Source of the DNA: CAIWAH01 sp964602595
GTDB taxonomy: Bacteria; Verrucomicrobiota; Verrucomicrobiia; Limisphaerales; UBA9464
Direction of reading: 5' to 3'
Assembly: GCA_964602595.1 (NCBI GenBank)
Contig: CAZRRO010000002.1
Span: 496,001-560,000 of the forward strand
Length of the DNA: 64,000 bases
Numbering within the stretch: the first letter of the stretch is position 1; every line of letters starts with the position of its first letter. The notes under the pieces are model-generated. The model did no database searches. It was not told the origin of the DNA and saw only the letters and a list, made by a program, of their open reading frames with translations. Both the position numbers and the translations under genes were made by a program. Shown in pieces: positions 53,406 through 62,312 of the stretch.

Positions 53406-54398
53406 ATGGCGTTGCTTGAGATCCAGAATCTGCAGCTCGACTTAGGGGCGGTCCGCGTCGTGGACGGCGTTTCGCTGACCCTGGAGGCCGGGCGCACCCT
53501 TTGCCTCGTGGGCGAAAGCGGCTGCGGCAAAAGCGTCACCGCGCTGAGCATCGCCCAACTCCTGCCCAGTCCGCCGGCCCGCTACATGGGCGGGGCAATC
53601 CGGGTCGCCGGCCGTGATGTCCTGCGCCTGACGCCAGCCGAACTGCGCGCGATCCGCGGCGGTGTGGTCAGCTTCGTATTTCAGGACCCAGGCGCTTCCT
53701 TGAATCCAGTCCAACGCATCGGCGCCCAGATCCTCGAATCGCTCCAGGTTCACCGACCCGCTGCCGCCACGACGGCCGAGGTAGTGCGGCTCCTGAAACA
53801 GGTGGGCATTCCGGCGCCGGAAAGCCGCGCGCGGGACTATCCCCACCAACTTTCCGGCGGCATGCAACAGCGGGTGATGATCGCCCTCGCGCTCGCCAGC
53901 GAGCCGAAGCTGCTGGTGGCCGACGAACCCACCACCGCACTCGATGTCACGGTCCAGGCCCAGATCATCGAGCTGCTGCGCGAGCTCCAGCGACAGTCCG
54001 GCATGGCCATCTTGCTGATCACGCACAACCTCGGCCTCGTCGGCGACCTCGCGGACCACGTCGCCGTCATGTATGCCGGCCAAATCGTGGAGGAGGCTCC
54101 CGCCGGCGAGTTGCTGCGGCGACCGCGGCATCCCTACACGCAGGCCTTGATGCGTTCGGTGCCGGAAATCGGCCGACCAACCGAACGGCTTGCCGCCATC
54201 CCCGGGCAGGTGCCGAGTCCGGCCCAGTGGCCCGGCGGTTGCCGGTTCGCGCCCCGCTGCCCGCAAGCCGAGCCCGCGTGTCGGGCGGTCGCCCCGGCGT
54301 TGATGGCGGACGGTCCCGGCCGGTGGCTGCGCTGTCCGCCCGCGCTAGGCCAGACGGGCTCGGGGGCATCCCGCCAGACGCCCAAGTTTCAGCCGTAG
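53406..54398 (+). CDS. Oligopeptide/dipeptide-type ABC transporter ATP-binding protein (DppD-like), orphan
   Basis: 330 residues. Walker A is GESGCGKSVTALS, the signature is LSGGMQQRVMIALAL, Walker B is LLVADEPTTALD, and the H-loop is LLITHNLG. The extended C-terminal domain ends CRFAPRCPQAEPACRAV, the Cys cluster of the Opp/Dpp ATPases. The start at 53406 (MALLEIQN) is the family norm. Such proteins energise peptide or nickel uptake with two ATPases, two permeases and a binding protein; none of the partners is adjacent, so they must be elsewhere. It overlaps the convergent downstream gene by 10 bases. Confidence 0.93.
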   Translation: MALLEIQNLQLDLGAVRVVDGVSLTLEAGRTLCLVGESGCGKSVTALSIAQLLPSPPARYMGGAIRVAGRDVLRLTPAELRAIRGGVVSFVFQDPGASLNPVQRIGAQILESLQVHRPAAATTAEVVRLLKQVGIPAPESRARDYPHQLSGGMQQRVMIALALASEPKLLVADEPTTALDVTVQAQIIELLRELQRQSGMAILLITHNLGLVGDLADHVAVMYAGQIVEEAPAGELLRRPRHPYTQALMRSVPEIGRPTERLAAIPGQVPSPAQWPGGCRFAPRCPQAEPACRAVAPALMADGPGRWLRCPPALGQTGSGASRQTPKFQP

Positions 54399-54745
54399 AC
54401 TCGCAGGCCGAGCTCGGCGAGGGAGAACAAAGCCAGCAGCGATACCGCCAGGCCCAGCCATCGCACCCAGCCGGGCACGAACCGGAAGTAGAGCGCTGCC
54501 AACCCGAGGTGGATCAGCGTCAGGACCAACGCAAACCGGAACAGCCAGTGGTAATCGAGCGCTGTTGCCTGCGCCATGAACGTGGCGTAGGCCCCGCTCA
54601 GGAACACCGGCACGAAGGCGACCTTCCGGACGAAATCCCGAACCATGGGCTTGAGCGGCGCAAACAGCCGACGACCCCGCGGGCGTCTCAGTGGGTTGAT
54701 CTCCGGCAGGCGGTCCATACCTTTTGAAACCAAGGTCGCAGACAT
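54389..54745 (-). CDS. Hypothetical membrane protein, 118 aa
   Basis: Three hydrophobic segments (about residues 45-63, 70-86 and 94-115) after a basic N-terminus rich in Arg and Pro. It begins directly after the stop of the DUF5063 gene, so it is in the same leftward operon (four genes to 56223). No family recognised. Confidence 0.6.
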   Translation of the reverse strand: MSATLVSKGMDRLPEINPLRRPRGRRLFAPLKPMVRDFVRKVAFVPVFLSGAYATFMAQATALDYHWLFRFALVLTLIHLGLAALYFRFVPGWVRWLGLAVSLLALFSLAELGLRVYG

Positions 54746-55291
54746 TCAGTAGATGAGTCCTGAAGGTTCAGGACCGTCTTTTTCAACCCACCAGTGGAGT
54801 GCCCTGATCGCGTCGACCGCGTGCAGGCCCCAATGGTGGTAGAATCCGGGCCACTTCCACTCGAAGACCGCGGCCGGCAACAGCTGGTCTTCGCCGGAAT
54901 CCCAAACGTGCAACCCGGGCCGGACGTCGCGGTAAATGTCAGCCAAGTCATCCCAGAGAAGCCCCAACGACTCTGGTTCCTTGTCGGGGCCCTGGAGCGT
55001 GGGATCGAAGTGGCGCCAGTAGCCTTCGCGCTCGCCCAAGGCTGAGCGTAACGTTTCCGCCAACGCCCTCCACTGCTCATGATCCATGCGGAACGTTTTG
55101 GAAACCCGGTCGCCGTCCTCCTTCCACTCCAGGTCCGGCAGCCGATGGGCGGCCGCGTAGAGTTGTGCCAAGGATTCGAGCAGCCGTTTCATCCAGACCT
55201 GCCGGTCAGGCGGAATGGCCTCCAAGTGCCCGCAGAAAGTTCGGGCCGCCTCAACGAATGCGACGACCTCAGTGTTTTGGCGAAGACTCAT
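54746..55291 (-). CDS. DUF5063-domain protein
   Basis: 181 residues. The DUF5063 pattern is visible: LAQLYAAAHRLPDLEW, GLLWDDLADIYRDVRPGL and the C-terminal WPGFYHHWGLHAVDAIRALH. Cytoplasmic, probably all-helical. The start at 55291 overlaps the stop of the DUF5990 gene by ATGA; the earlier in-frame ATG at 55336 would extend into it. Function unknown. Confidence 0.82.
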   Translation of the reverse strand: MSLRQNTEVVAFVEAARTFCGHLEAIPPDRQVWMKRLLESLAQLYAAAHRLPDLEWKEDGDRVSKTFRMDHEQWRALAETLRSALGEREGYWRHFDPTLQGPDKEPESLGLLWDDLADIYRDVRPGLHVWDSGEDQLLPAAVFEWKWPGFYHHWGLHAVDAIRALHWWVEKDGPEPSGLIY

Positions 55292-55779
55292 CGTGGTAGG
55301 AGTTTCCAGCCTCCCAACAACGGCACCGACGCGCATGCCGGGCCGCCGTCCTTGGCCACGGCGTGAACCCGCGCTTCCAACGTGCCGCCGGATTCCCGGG
55401 CACGGTCGAGCTGCGCGGGCGTCAGGTCGCGCAGGTGGAGCTTCAGCCGCCGAAACATTTCACGGTGACCGGCCCGTTCGCCGGACCAGCTCAGGTAGAA
55501 GAAGCGCTCGCCTCGCTTGCCGTGCACCGCCGGGCCGGCGAAGTCCGGCGCCCTGTCCGCACCGGGCTTCACGGTGATTTCCGTGGTCCACGCCAAGGCA
55601 TCGTCGCCGTGCGGGGTGCCGGTCACGAAACCGTCCTTGGTTTGCAACGTCACCAAGATGCGCTGACGGCCGTCAAAACCTTCAAACTGATTGGCCGGCA
55701 ACCCTTCGCAGATAAGCCGCACGTGGACGGTATTCGGGGCGCCGGCGCGAGATTGGGACCGTGGGGAGGTGCGGGGCAT
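55288..55779 (-). CDS. DUF5990-family protein
   Basis: 163 residues, mostly beta. The recurring features VHVRLICEGLPANQF, RILVTLQTKDGFVTG and HGKRGERFFYLSW match DUF5990, with a C-terminal LDRARESGGTLEARVHAVAK. It is the second gene of the four-gene leftward string and overlaps the DUF5063 gene. Function unknown. Confidence 0.78.
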   Translation of the reverse strand: MPRTSPRSQSRAGAPNTVHVRLICEGLPANQFEGFDGRQRILVTLQTKDGFVTGTPHGDDALAWTTEITVKPGADRAPDFAGPAVHGKRGERFFYLSWSGERAGHREMFRRLKLHLRDLTPAQLDRARESGGTLEARVHAVAKDGGPACASVPLLGGWKLLPR

Positions 55780-55782
55780 GAT

Positions 55783-56223
55783 TCAAGATTCGGGATGGGG
55801 GGTCGGCTGGTTGCCGTCGGTCGCGGCGGGACGCGCGTGCCGGGCCAGGGCCATGATGGCGCCGCCCCCGACGAGGCAGGCGAGCGTATCGCAGTAGAAG
55901 GGGAACGGCGGGAGCGCCAGCCGCAGGCCGTGAACCAGCAGGATGATCCCTTCCACCACCATCAGGCCGCCAAACCAAGGGATCGCGCCATGGAACTTTT
56001 GCGGCCAAAGCGCCAGGACGAGATACCATCCGCCCACGAGGGCAAAGGCGCCGGACGCCATCCGCAGCCAGTAATCCAGCATGGGATCATGGGCCAACGG
56101 CCGCGCGCCGAGTCCTTCCAGGGCCTCCGCGGCGGCATTCCAGCTCAGGAATACGCCCACTACCGAGACGCCCCAGGCGACGGCCGCGAAACCGAGGAAT
56201 AGGCGCAGGAGACGCAGGTGCAT
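55783..56223 (-). CDS. Hypothetical membrane protein, 146 aa
   Basis: Four hydrophobic helices: LRLFLGFAAVAWGVSVVGVF, the segment MASGAFALVGGWYLVLALW, then GGLMVVEGIILLVHGL and CLVGGGAIMALA. The layout resembles small DUF4345-type membrane proteins, not confirmed. The ATG at 56223 is chosen; the stop is only 3 bases from the start of the DUF5990 gene, so it heads the leftward operon. Confidence 0.6.
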   Translation of the reverse strand: MHLRLLRLFLGFAAVAWGVSVVGVFLSWNAAAEALEGLGARPLAHDPMLDYWLRMASGAFALVGGWYLVLALWPQKFHGAIPWFGGLMVVEGIILLVHGLRLALPPFPFYCDTLACLVGGGAIMALARHARPAATDGNQPTPHPES

Positions 56224-56376
56224 GGCGTAAGTGCGGGGAACCTTGCCCACCGGCAACCGGCCGGCAACCGCGGATCGGCGAGCCGTTGAACGGGCCGATC
56301 TCGTCGTCTACCGAGATACGGGTTTTTAACCGGCCTAGACAAAAGCACGACCCGGCTGCGTCCTTGTCAAAGCCAC

Positions 56377-56886
56377 ATGTCTTCCGCCGAGCTGGAACGC
56401 CTCTACGACACGCACGCCGATGCGTTGTTCGCGTTCCTGCTCAACCTCACCCGTTCGGAGGCGGACACCCGGGACGCGTTGCAGGAACTCTTCTGCCGCC
56501 TCGCCGCGAAACCCGACTTGCTCCGGGCCGTGCGCGACGACCGCGGCTTCCTGCTGCGGCTCGCGCACAACCACGCCATTGACCAGATGCGTCGCCGCGA
56601 CTCCCGGAGCCGCGCCCACGACGCCTTGGCCGCCGAAACGGTAGAGCTATTCGCCCGGACCGACGACCCCGACGAAACGGCCTTCCGGCGGGAGCTGGCC
56701 GATGCCTTGGGCGAATTGCCCGCAGACCAGCGCGCGGTCGTTCACCTGAAGCTGTGGTCCGGGCTCACGTTTGAACGCATCGCCGAGGTGCTCGACGTGC
56801 CGCTGAACACCGCCGCCAGCCGCTACCGCTACGGGTTAGACAAATTGCGCGCCCGGCTGCGTCCCCTCTATGACGAAATCCGCTGA
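56377..56886 (+). CDS. ECF-type RNA polymerase sigma factor (sigma-70 family)
   Basis: 169 residues. Region 2 is LERLYDTHADALFAFLLNLT, DALQELFCRLAAKPDL and GFLLRLAHNHAIDQMRRRDS. Region 4 is LPADQRAVVHLKLWSGLTFE followed by RIAEVLDVPLNTAASRYRYG. First gene of a three-gene rightward operon with a membrane-anchored protein and a large membrane protein. The gene after it has the layout of an anti-sigma factor. Confidence 0.92.
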   Translation: MSSAELERLYDTHADALFAFLLNLTRSEADTRDALQELFCRLAAKPDLLRAVRDDRGFLLRLAHNHAIDQMRRRDSRSRAHDALAAETVELFARTDDPDETAFRRELADALGELPADQRAVVHLKLWSGLTFERIAEVLDVPLNTAASRYRYGLDKLRARLRPLYDEIR

Positions 56887-56901
56887 ACGGAGAATTTGCC
56901 C

Positions 56902-57417
56902 ATGAATGCCCCAAACCACTCCGGCGAACCTGACGCCTTGGAACGTCGTCTGGCTGGAACTTCGCCGCGCCCGGCGCCGACGGATCTGCGGGCCGCCGTG
57001 CTGCGGGCCGCGACCATGGCAGGGCAGGCTGCCCGCCAGCCCGCTGCGGCGTCCGTTCCCTCCGCCCCGCCGTCATGGTGGGAATGGCTTTTCACCCGCT
57101 TCCCACTCGCCACCGGCGGACTTGCGGCCTGCTGGCTGATGGCGTGGCTGGCGGGCTCGGCGGATCGCTGGCTCAACGGCCCCGTGGCCGCCGCGCCGGT
57201 CCGGGTTTCCGCGGAGCAGGTGGCCGAGGCGCGGGCGCAACGGGCCGAACTTCGCCAACTCGCCGGCTGGGAGGAACCCGCCCAGGCCGTTTACAAGGCT
57301 CCGGCTGCCTGGCCACGCCAAGAAACGCCCGTCAACCGCCCGCGCGGTGACCGACGTCGGCCGCGAGACGATGGCTTCGGCCAGCTCGCGGACTCCGACT
57401 CTTTCCTCGCCGTCTGA
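56902..57417 (+). CDS. Putative anti-sigma-like membrane protein, 171 aa
   Basis: It begins 15 bases after the sigma-factor stop. The N-terminal cytoplasmic part is Pro/Ala-rich. One transmembrane helix (FPLATGGLAACWLMAWLAGS) is near the middle and a basic, Pro/Arg-rich tail follows. It lacks the zinc-binding His/Cys motif of ZAS anti-sigma factors, so the role rests only on gene position and topology. A GC-rich low-complexity protein, so alternative frames were considered; this is the one matching the operon. Confidence 0.55.
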   Translation: MNAPNHSGEPDALERRLAGTSPRPAPTDLRAAVLRAATMAGQAARQPAAASVPSAPPSWWEWLFTRFPLATGGLAACWLMAWLAGSADRWLNGPVAAAPVRVSAEQVAEARAQRAELRQLAGWEEPAQAVYKAPAAWPRQETPVNRPRGDRRRPRDDGFGQLADSDSFLAV

Positions 57418-57458
57418 ACTTTCCGTCATTGGGTTTTGGTCATTGGTCCTTCCCGCTT

Positions 57459-59342
57459 ATGTCTCCCACCGCCTTCTACTGCTGGCTCTACGAGCGTCCC
57501 CTAATGTGGCTTGGTCTGAAACGGCTGCGGCCGCGGCCCGAGCAAAACTTTCCCGTGCGCCTCGCGCTGGCCTTTCCGTTGGTGACATTGCTCTGGGCGT
57601 GGCTGCTGCAGCCCGCGATGCCGGGGTTGGGGATGCGCCTATTCGCAGACGCGGGCATCCTGATCTACCTTGTGGGTCTGTTCCTGCTGGTCTGCCTCTG
57701 TTTCCACACGGGGTTTGCCATGCTGGCCTGGAATCAACGCGCGAGCCGCCTGCGACTCCAAGACGGCACTCCGCCACCACCACCCGCGCTTTGGCAACGT
57801 TGGGTGCTGGGTCCGGTCTATTTGCTCGTGATCGGCCTGGTGACGCCGGCGGCGGTGCTGACCGGCATTGAGAACGTCCGCGGCGCGTTGGCCTGGCGTG
57901 AAGCCCGCGCCGAACTGGTGGCCAAGGGGGAGCGGCTCTCGTTCCGCGAGTTGCTGCCGACGCCGGTTCCAGCGGACCAGAATTTCGCCAGCCTCCCGCT
58001 CTTCGCCAACCTGCTGGATTACACTCAACCCAAACAGGGCGCCGTGGTTTGGCGGGACACGAACGCGCAGAAACGGCTGTGGGTGCTGAACCTGCCGGAC
58101 AACTTGCTGCCCAATCGCAAGTCCGGCAGCGGCCCCATCGCCTTGGCGGACTGGGCCGTGGCGTTCCGTGCCAGCGTGTCGAACCGGACCGCGAAACCAC
58201 CCAAGCCAGGCAGCGAAGCCTTTTGGCAGCCAGCCTACGGCGCGGCCCCATCCAACGCCACCCCGGGGCGCGTCGTGCTCACCGGGTTGAGCGTCGCCGA
58301 CCCGGTGATGCGGGAAATCTGCGAGTTCAGCGAACGGCCCCATGCGCGGTTCCCCATTCACTGGGAGGAGAACTTCAACGCCCTGCTGCCCCACTTGGCC
58401 TCCGGCAAGGCCCTGAGCCGCCAATTGGCCCTGCGCGTGGAAGCCCGCCTGGCCGAGGGTGAAGTGGCGGGCGCCTTCACCGACCAACTGTGCGGCCTGC
58501 GGGTGGCCGGCATTTTGCGGGAGGAGCCGCTGCTCATCTCGCAGTTGGTCCGCATCGCCCAGGCCGCCATTGCGGGGAATGCAATCTGGCCGGGCATCCG
58601 GCAGCATCAGTGGACCGACGCGCAGTTGGCGGAGTTTCAACACCGGCTGACGCCCAGCGACTGCCTCAAAACCATGGCCTGGGCGCTTGAAGGTGAACGG
58701 GCAGGAGCCATCGACATGCTCGACCAGATGGTCACCACCGGGCACCCCAACCCGTTCGAGCTCGGGACGCCGGATTTGGGCGGAACCGAACCGTCCTTCC
58801 ACCTGCCGTCTCTCCCTATGCTATTCTTCCCCCGTGGGTGGATCAGGCAAAACGAGGCCCGCATCGCGCTCTTCCATCAGCGCATGATCGAGCTCGGCCG
58901 GAACCTCGCCACCAACCCACCGGCCGGCGGCTGGAGCCCGGCCCTGCGGGAGTTTCGCGACCAGATGCAGGCATCCTTCACGGAGGCGCGCAGCCCGCAC
59001 AACCTGCTCTACCAAATGCTGGCTCCCGCCTTGGACAAGGCCATCAACAAGGCCGCGCGGGCGGACCAAACGGCCGCGCTCGCCGCCACGGCTTGCGCCT
59101 TGGAGCGCCATTGGAAGAAACACGGTGCGTATCCCGAATCCCTCGCGGCTTTGGCCCCGGGATTTGTCCCGGAAGTGCCCCGCGACCTGATGGATGGCCA
59201 ACCGCTGCGCTACCGCCGCACGCCGGAGGGTTTCTTCCAGCTCTGGTCCGTCGGCCTCGACGGCGTGGACAACGGCGGAGTCGCCAAGCTCAAGGATTCC
59301 GGCCCCGAGGAAAAGGGCCTCGACTGGGTCTGGCCGAACTGA
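57459..59342 (+). CDS. Hypothetical membrane protein, 627 aa
   Basis: Three to four N-terminal hydrophobic helices (FPLVTLLWAWLLQPAMPGLG, ADAGILIYLVGLFLLVCLCF and VLGPVYLLVIGLVTPAAVLT) are followed by about 480 soluble, helix-rich residues. The C-terminus (LRYRRTPEGFFQLWSVGLDG) looks like the C-terminal beta strand of bacterial secreted proteins of this phylum. Third gene of the sigma-factor operon, 42 bases after the putative anti-sigma gene. No family recognised; likely target or partner of the sigma system. Confidence 0.7.
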   Translation: MSPTAFYCWLYERPLMWLGLKRLRPRPEQNFPVRLALAFPLVTLLWAWLLQPAMPGLGMRLFADAGILIYLVGLFLLVCLCFHTGFAMLAWNQRASRLRLQDGTPPPPPALWQRWVLGPVYLLVIGLVTPAAVLTGIENVRGALAWREARAELVAKGERLSFRELLPTPVPADQNFASLPLFANLLDYTQPKQGAVVWRDTNAQKRLWVLNLPDNLLPNRKSGSGPIALADWAVAFRASVSNRTAKPPKPGSEAFWQPAYGAAPSNATPGRVVLTGLSVADPVMREICEFSERPHARFPIHWEENFNALLPHLASGKALSRQLALRVEARLAEGEVAGAFTDQLCGLRVAGILREEPLLISQLVRIAQAAIAGNAIWPGIRQHQWTDAQLAEFQHRLTPSDCLKTMAWALEGERAGAIDMLDQMVTTGHPNPFELGTPDLGGTEPSFHLPSLPMLFFPRGWIRQNEARIALFHQRMIELGRNLATNPPAGGWSPALREFRDQMQASFTEARSPHNLLYQMLAPALDKAINKAARADQTAALAATACALERHWKKHGAYPESLAALAPGFVPEVPRDLMDGQPLRYRRTPEGFFQLWSVGLDGVDNGGVAKLKDSGPEEKGLDWVWPN

Positions 59343-59390
59343 GCGGACGAAACGGGGACAATTGCCGAGGGGAGTCCAACGGCTCCCGGC

Positions 59391-59897
59391 CTACTTCAGC
59401 GCCGCGATCCGGGGCCAAAGCGCTTTCAGGTCGTCGTCCTGGAGCGCCATTTCCTTCAGTAGCTTCAGTTCGCCGCGGGCGAGGGCGGCGGTGAACCAAC
59501 GCCAGGCTTCGGGCAGGTGGTCCTGTTGGGCGCGGTAACAGGCCAAGTTGTAGGGGATGACGACCTGGTCCGGGAACAGCTCGAACGCCGGTCGCAGGAG
59601 CTGGTAGGCTTCCTCGATGGTTCCCTGCGGCCGCCGGCGGGCTGCGAACGCCCGGTGAATCCAACCGCCGGGCCGGCCCGGGTGCAGCTTCACCTCGGTC
59701 TCCGCCACCGCCAGGGCTTCGTCCCAGCGATTCGATTCGCCGAGAATGGCGAACTGGACGTCGAGCACCTGGGCATGGTTCCGGACTTCCGGCGCGAGGT
59801 GGTCCAGTTCGGTTTGGGCGTCAGCCAGCAGCCCCAGCCCCAGCCAGCCGAGGGCGGAGTTGAGGGATTGACGATCCTGTTGGGACAGCGGACGCAT
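59391..59897 (-). CDS. Tetratricopeptide repeat protein
   Basis: 168 residues made of TPR-like helical pairs: SALGWLGLGLLADAQTELDH, SNRWDEALAVAETEVKLHP and VIPYNLACYRAQQDHLPEAW. Probably a cytoplasmic scaffold protein. Convergent with the membrane protein gene to its left and divergent from speA. Confidence 0.85.
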   Translation of the reverse strand: MRPLSQQDRQSLNSALGWLGLGLLADAQTELDHLAPEVRNHAQVLDVQFAILGESNRWDEALAVAETEVKLHPGRPGGWIHRAFAARRRPQGTIEEAYQLLRPAFELFPDQVVIPYNLACYRAQQDHLPEAWRWFTAALARGELKLLKEMALQDDDLKALWPRIAALK

Positions 59898-60088
59898 CGC
59901 GAGGAACCGGCGGGATGTAGCGGCAAAGCGCCGCGGGTCGCAATCCGCAAGCCGGCCCGGGTCGCGCCGGCACGCCGCCGCGCGGGAAGGCGATGACCAC
60001 CGGGGCGACGCCGGGCCGAAGTTTCACAACGCATCGCTTGAAAGCCGCGACTTCGTTCCTAGAGTGCGCCCCTCTTGCGCAACGTTCG

Positions 60089-62056
60089 ATGAGCGAGTCC
60101 AACACTGCTTCCGCCAACCCCGGCGCCGCCGGTCCCTGGTCCATCGCGGCCGCCCGCACGCTTTACAACGTCGATCGTTGGGGCGCCGGATACTTCGACG
60201 TCAACGCCGCCGGCCATGTGGTCGCACGACCGTTGCAAAACGGCGTGGAGGTGGAGCTCACCGACATCGTCGAGGAAGCCAAGGCGCGCGGCCTGAAGTT
60301 CCCGCTGCTGATCCGTTTCCAGGACATCCTGCGCCACCGGGTGCAGGCGCTGAACGAGGCGTTCCGGGCGAGCATCGCGGAGTGCAATTACAAGGGCGTC
60401 TACCGCGGCGTATTCCCGATCAAGGTCAACCAGCTCCGCGAGGTCGTGGAGGAGATTTTGGAGGCGGGCAAACCCTACAACTTCGGGCTGGAGGTCGGGT
60501 CCAAGCCGGAGCTGTTCGCCGGCATGGCGCTCCAAAGCGAGCCGGGTTCGCTGATCATCTGCAACGGCTACAAGGACGTGCCGTTCATCAAGCTGGCGCT
60601 CCAGGGCATCAAGCTCGGCAAGAAGGTGATTATGGTCGTAGAGAAGCTCGAGGAGCTGAAACAGATCATCGCCGTGTCGAAGCAGGTCGGCGTCGAACCG
60701 ATGATCGGAATCCGCGCGCGGCTGCTGAGCAAGGGCGCCGGCAAGTGGGCCGAGAGCGGCGGCGAGAATGCCAAGTTCGGCCTGAGCACCACGGAGTTGC
60801 TGGCGGCGGCCGAGCTGCTGAAGAACGAGGGGCTGGTCGGTGCCTTCAAGCTGCTGCACTTCCACATTGGCTCGCAGGTGCCGGACATCCTCACGGTGAA
60901 GAAGGCCGTGCAGGAAGCCGCGCGGCTCTACGCGAAGCTGCACAAGATGGGTTACCCGGTGGAGTTCGTGGACGTGGGCGGCGGCCTGGGCGTGGATTAT
61001 GACGGCTCCCGCAGCGCCTTTGATTCGTCCACCAACTACACGCTCCAGGAATACACGAACGACGTGGTCTATTACCTCGCCGACGTGTGCGGCCAGGAAG
61101 GCGTCGCGCATCCGGACATCGTGAGCGAATCCGGCCGGGCGATCGTGGCGCATCACAGCGTGCTGCTGGTCGAGGTGTTCGGCGCCATCGACAAGACCCC
61201 GCCGGAGCTGGACTTCCATTTCGCGCCCGGCGGCGAAGGTGAACACCGGATCGTCAAGGAGCTGATTTACATCCGCGACAACCTGGAGAAGCTGAACAAG
61301 CTTGAGGCCTTCCACGACGCGCAGGAACGCCGCGACGACGCGCATCAGATGTTCACGCTCGGCGTGCTGGAACTGCCCGACAAGGCGAAGATCGAGACGC
61401 TCTATTGGGAAATTTCCGAGGCCGTGGTGCAGCACTTCCGCGGACAGGCCTACATCCCGGACGAGATCCACAAGCTGGAGGATTCGCTGGGCTTCCAATA
61501 CCTCTGCAACTTCTCGGTCTTCCAGTCCCTGCTCGACCACTGGGCGCTCGGCCAGCTCTTCCCGATCATGCCCATCGACCGGCTGGACGAAAAACCGACC
61601 CGCGAGGGCACGCTGGTGGACATCACCTGCGATTCCGACGGCTGCATCAACAAGTTCGTGGATCTGCGCGATGTCCGCGACACGCTGCCGCTGCACGAGC
61701 TGAAGACCAATGCCCAGGGCCAGCAGGAGACCTATCATCTCGGCTTCTTCCTGATGGGCGCCTACCAGGACATCATGGGCGACCTGCACAACCTCTTCGG
61801 CCGGGTGAACGAGGTGCATGTGTTCCTCGAACCCGACGAGGCCAACGGCTACTACGTCGAGGAAGTCATCGAGGGCAACACCATCAGCCAGTCCCTCGGC
61901 GCCGTGCAGTATGACGAGAACGAGCTGAAGCGGCAGATGAAGGCGCAGGTGGATGCCGCCATAAAATCGGACCGCCTCAAGCCCAAAGAAGGCATGAGCC
62001 TGCTCGACGATTACGAAAAGGGCCTGAAGGATTACACCTACCTCTCGATCCACTGA
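60089..62056 (+). CDS. speA: Biosynthetic arginine decarboxylase
   Basis: SpeA converts arginine to agmatine, the first step of one polyamine route, using PLP. 655 residues, the usual size. The PLP-lysine is in FPIKVNQLREV (Lys112). Other conserved blocks are HFHIGSQVPD, VDVGGGLGVDYDGSRS, SESGRAIVAHHSVLLVEV and the C-terminal VDITCDSDGCIN (Cys active-site region). The ATG at 60089 is preferred over an in-frame start at 59993. The stop is directly followed by the ATG of a tiny PEP-CTERM gene. Confidence 0.97.
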   Translation: MSESNTASANPGAAGPWSIAAARTLYNVDRWGAGYFDVNAAGHVVARPLQNGVEVELTDIVEEAKARGLKFPLLIRFQDILRHRVQALNEAFRASIAECNYKGVYRGVFPIKVNQLREVVEEILEAGKPYNFGLEVGSKPELFAGMALQSEPGSLIICNGYKDVPFIKLALQGIKLGKKVIMVVEKLEELKQIIAVSKQVGVEPMIGIRARLLSKGAGKWAESGGENAKFGLSTTELLAAAELLKNEGLVGAFKLLHFHIGSQVPDILTVKKAVQEAARLYAKLHKMGYPVEFVDVGGGLGVDYDGSRSAFDSSTNYTLQEYTNDVVYYLADVCGQEGVAHPDIVSESGRAIVAHHSVLLVEVFGAIDKTPPELDFHFAPGGEGEHRIVKELIYIRDNLEKLNKLEAFHDAQERRDDAHQMFTLGVLELPDKAKIETLYWEISEAVVQHFRGQAYIPDEIHKLEDSLGFQYLCNFSVFQSLLDHWALGQLFPIMPIDRLDEKPTREGTLVDITCDSDGCINKFVDLRDVRDTLPLHELKTNAQGQQETYHLGFFLMGAYQDIMGDLHNLFGRVNEVHVFLEPDEANGYYVEEVIEGNTISQSLGAVQYDENELKRQMKAQVDAAIKSDRLKPKEGMSLLDDYEKGLKDYTYLSIH

Positions 62057-62302
62057 ATGAAACCGCTGCGAAACCAACTGTTACTGGCCCTCGCCATCTT
62101 GGGGTTGTTGGGATCGGGCCGCGCCGAGGAATCCCTGCCCGTTGGCGGCAGCCTCGGCGGCACCACGCTTGGCGGTTACGTGGACACTTCGGGTGCCCTT
62201 GGAGCGCCCGGCGTCGTGCCGGAACCGGGCATGATCGCCCTGGCGGCGGCGGGAACCGCCCTGCTGCTAGTTGCCGGCCACCGTTCCCGGCCACGGAAGT
62301 AA
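62057..62302 (+). CDS. Tiny PEP-CTERM protein, 81 aa, coupled to speA
   Basis: The ATG immediately follows the TGA of speA. An N-terminal signal peptide (NQLLLALAILGLLGSGRA) is followed by about 30 Gly/Ser/Thr residues and then a PEP-CTERM anchor, VVPEPGMIALAAAGTALLLV, and a basic tail (HRSRPRK). The mature part would be only about 30 residues, so it is almost pure sorting signal. It suggests a surface-exposed or shed peptide; its relation to arginine decarboxylase is unclear. Confidence 0.75.
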   Translation: MKPLRNQLLLALAILGLLGSGRAEESLPVGGSLGGTTLGGYVDTSGALGAPGVVPEPGMIALAAAGTALLLVAGHRSRPRK

Positions 62303-62312
62303 CTTCCGAGTA

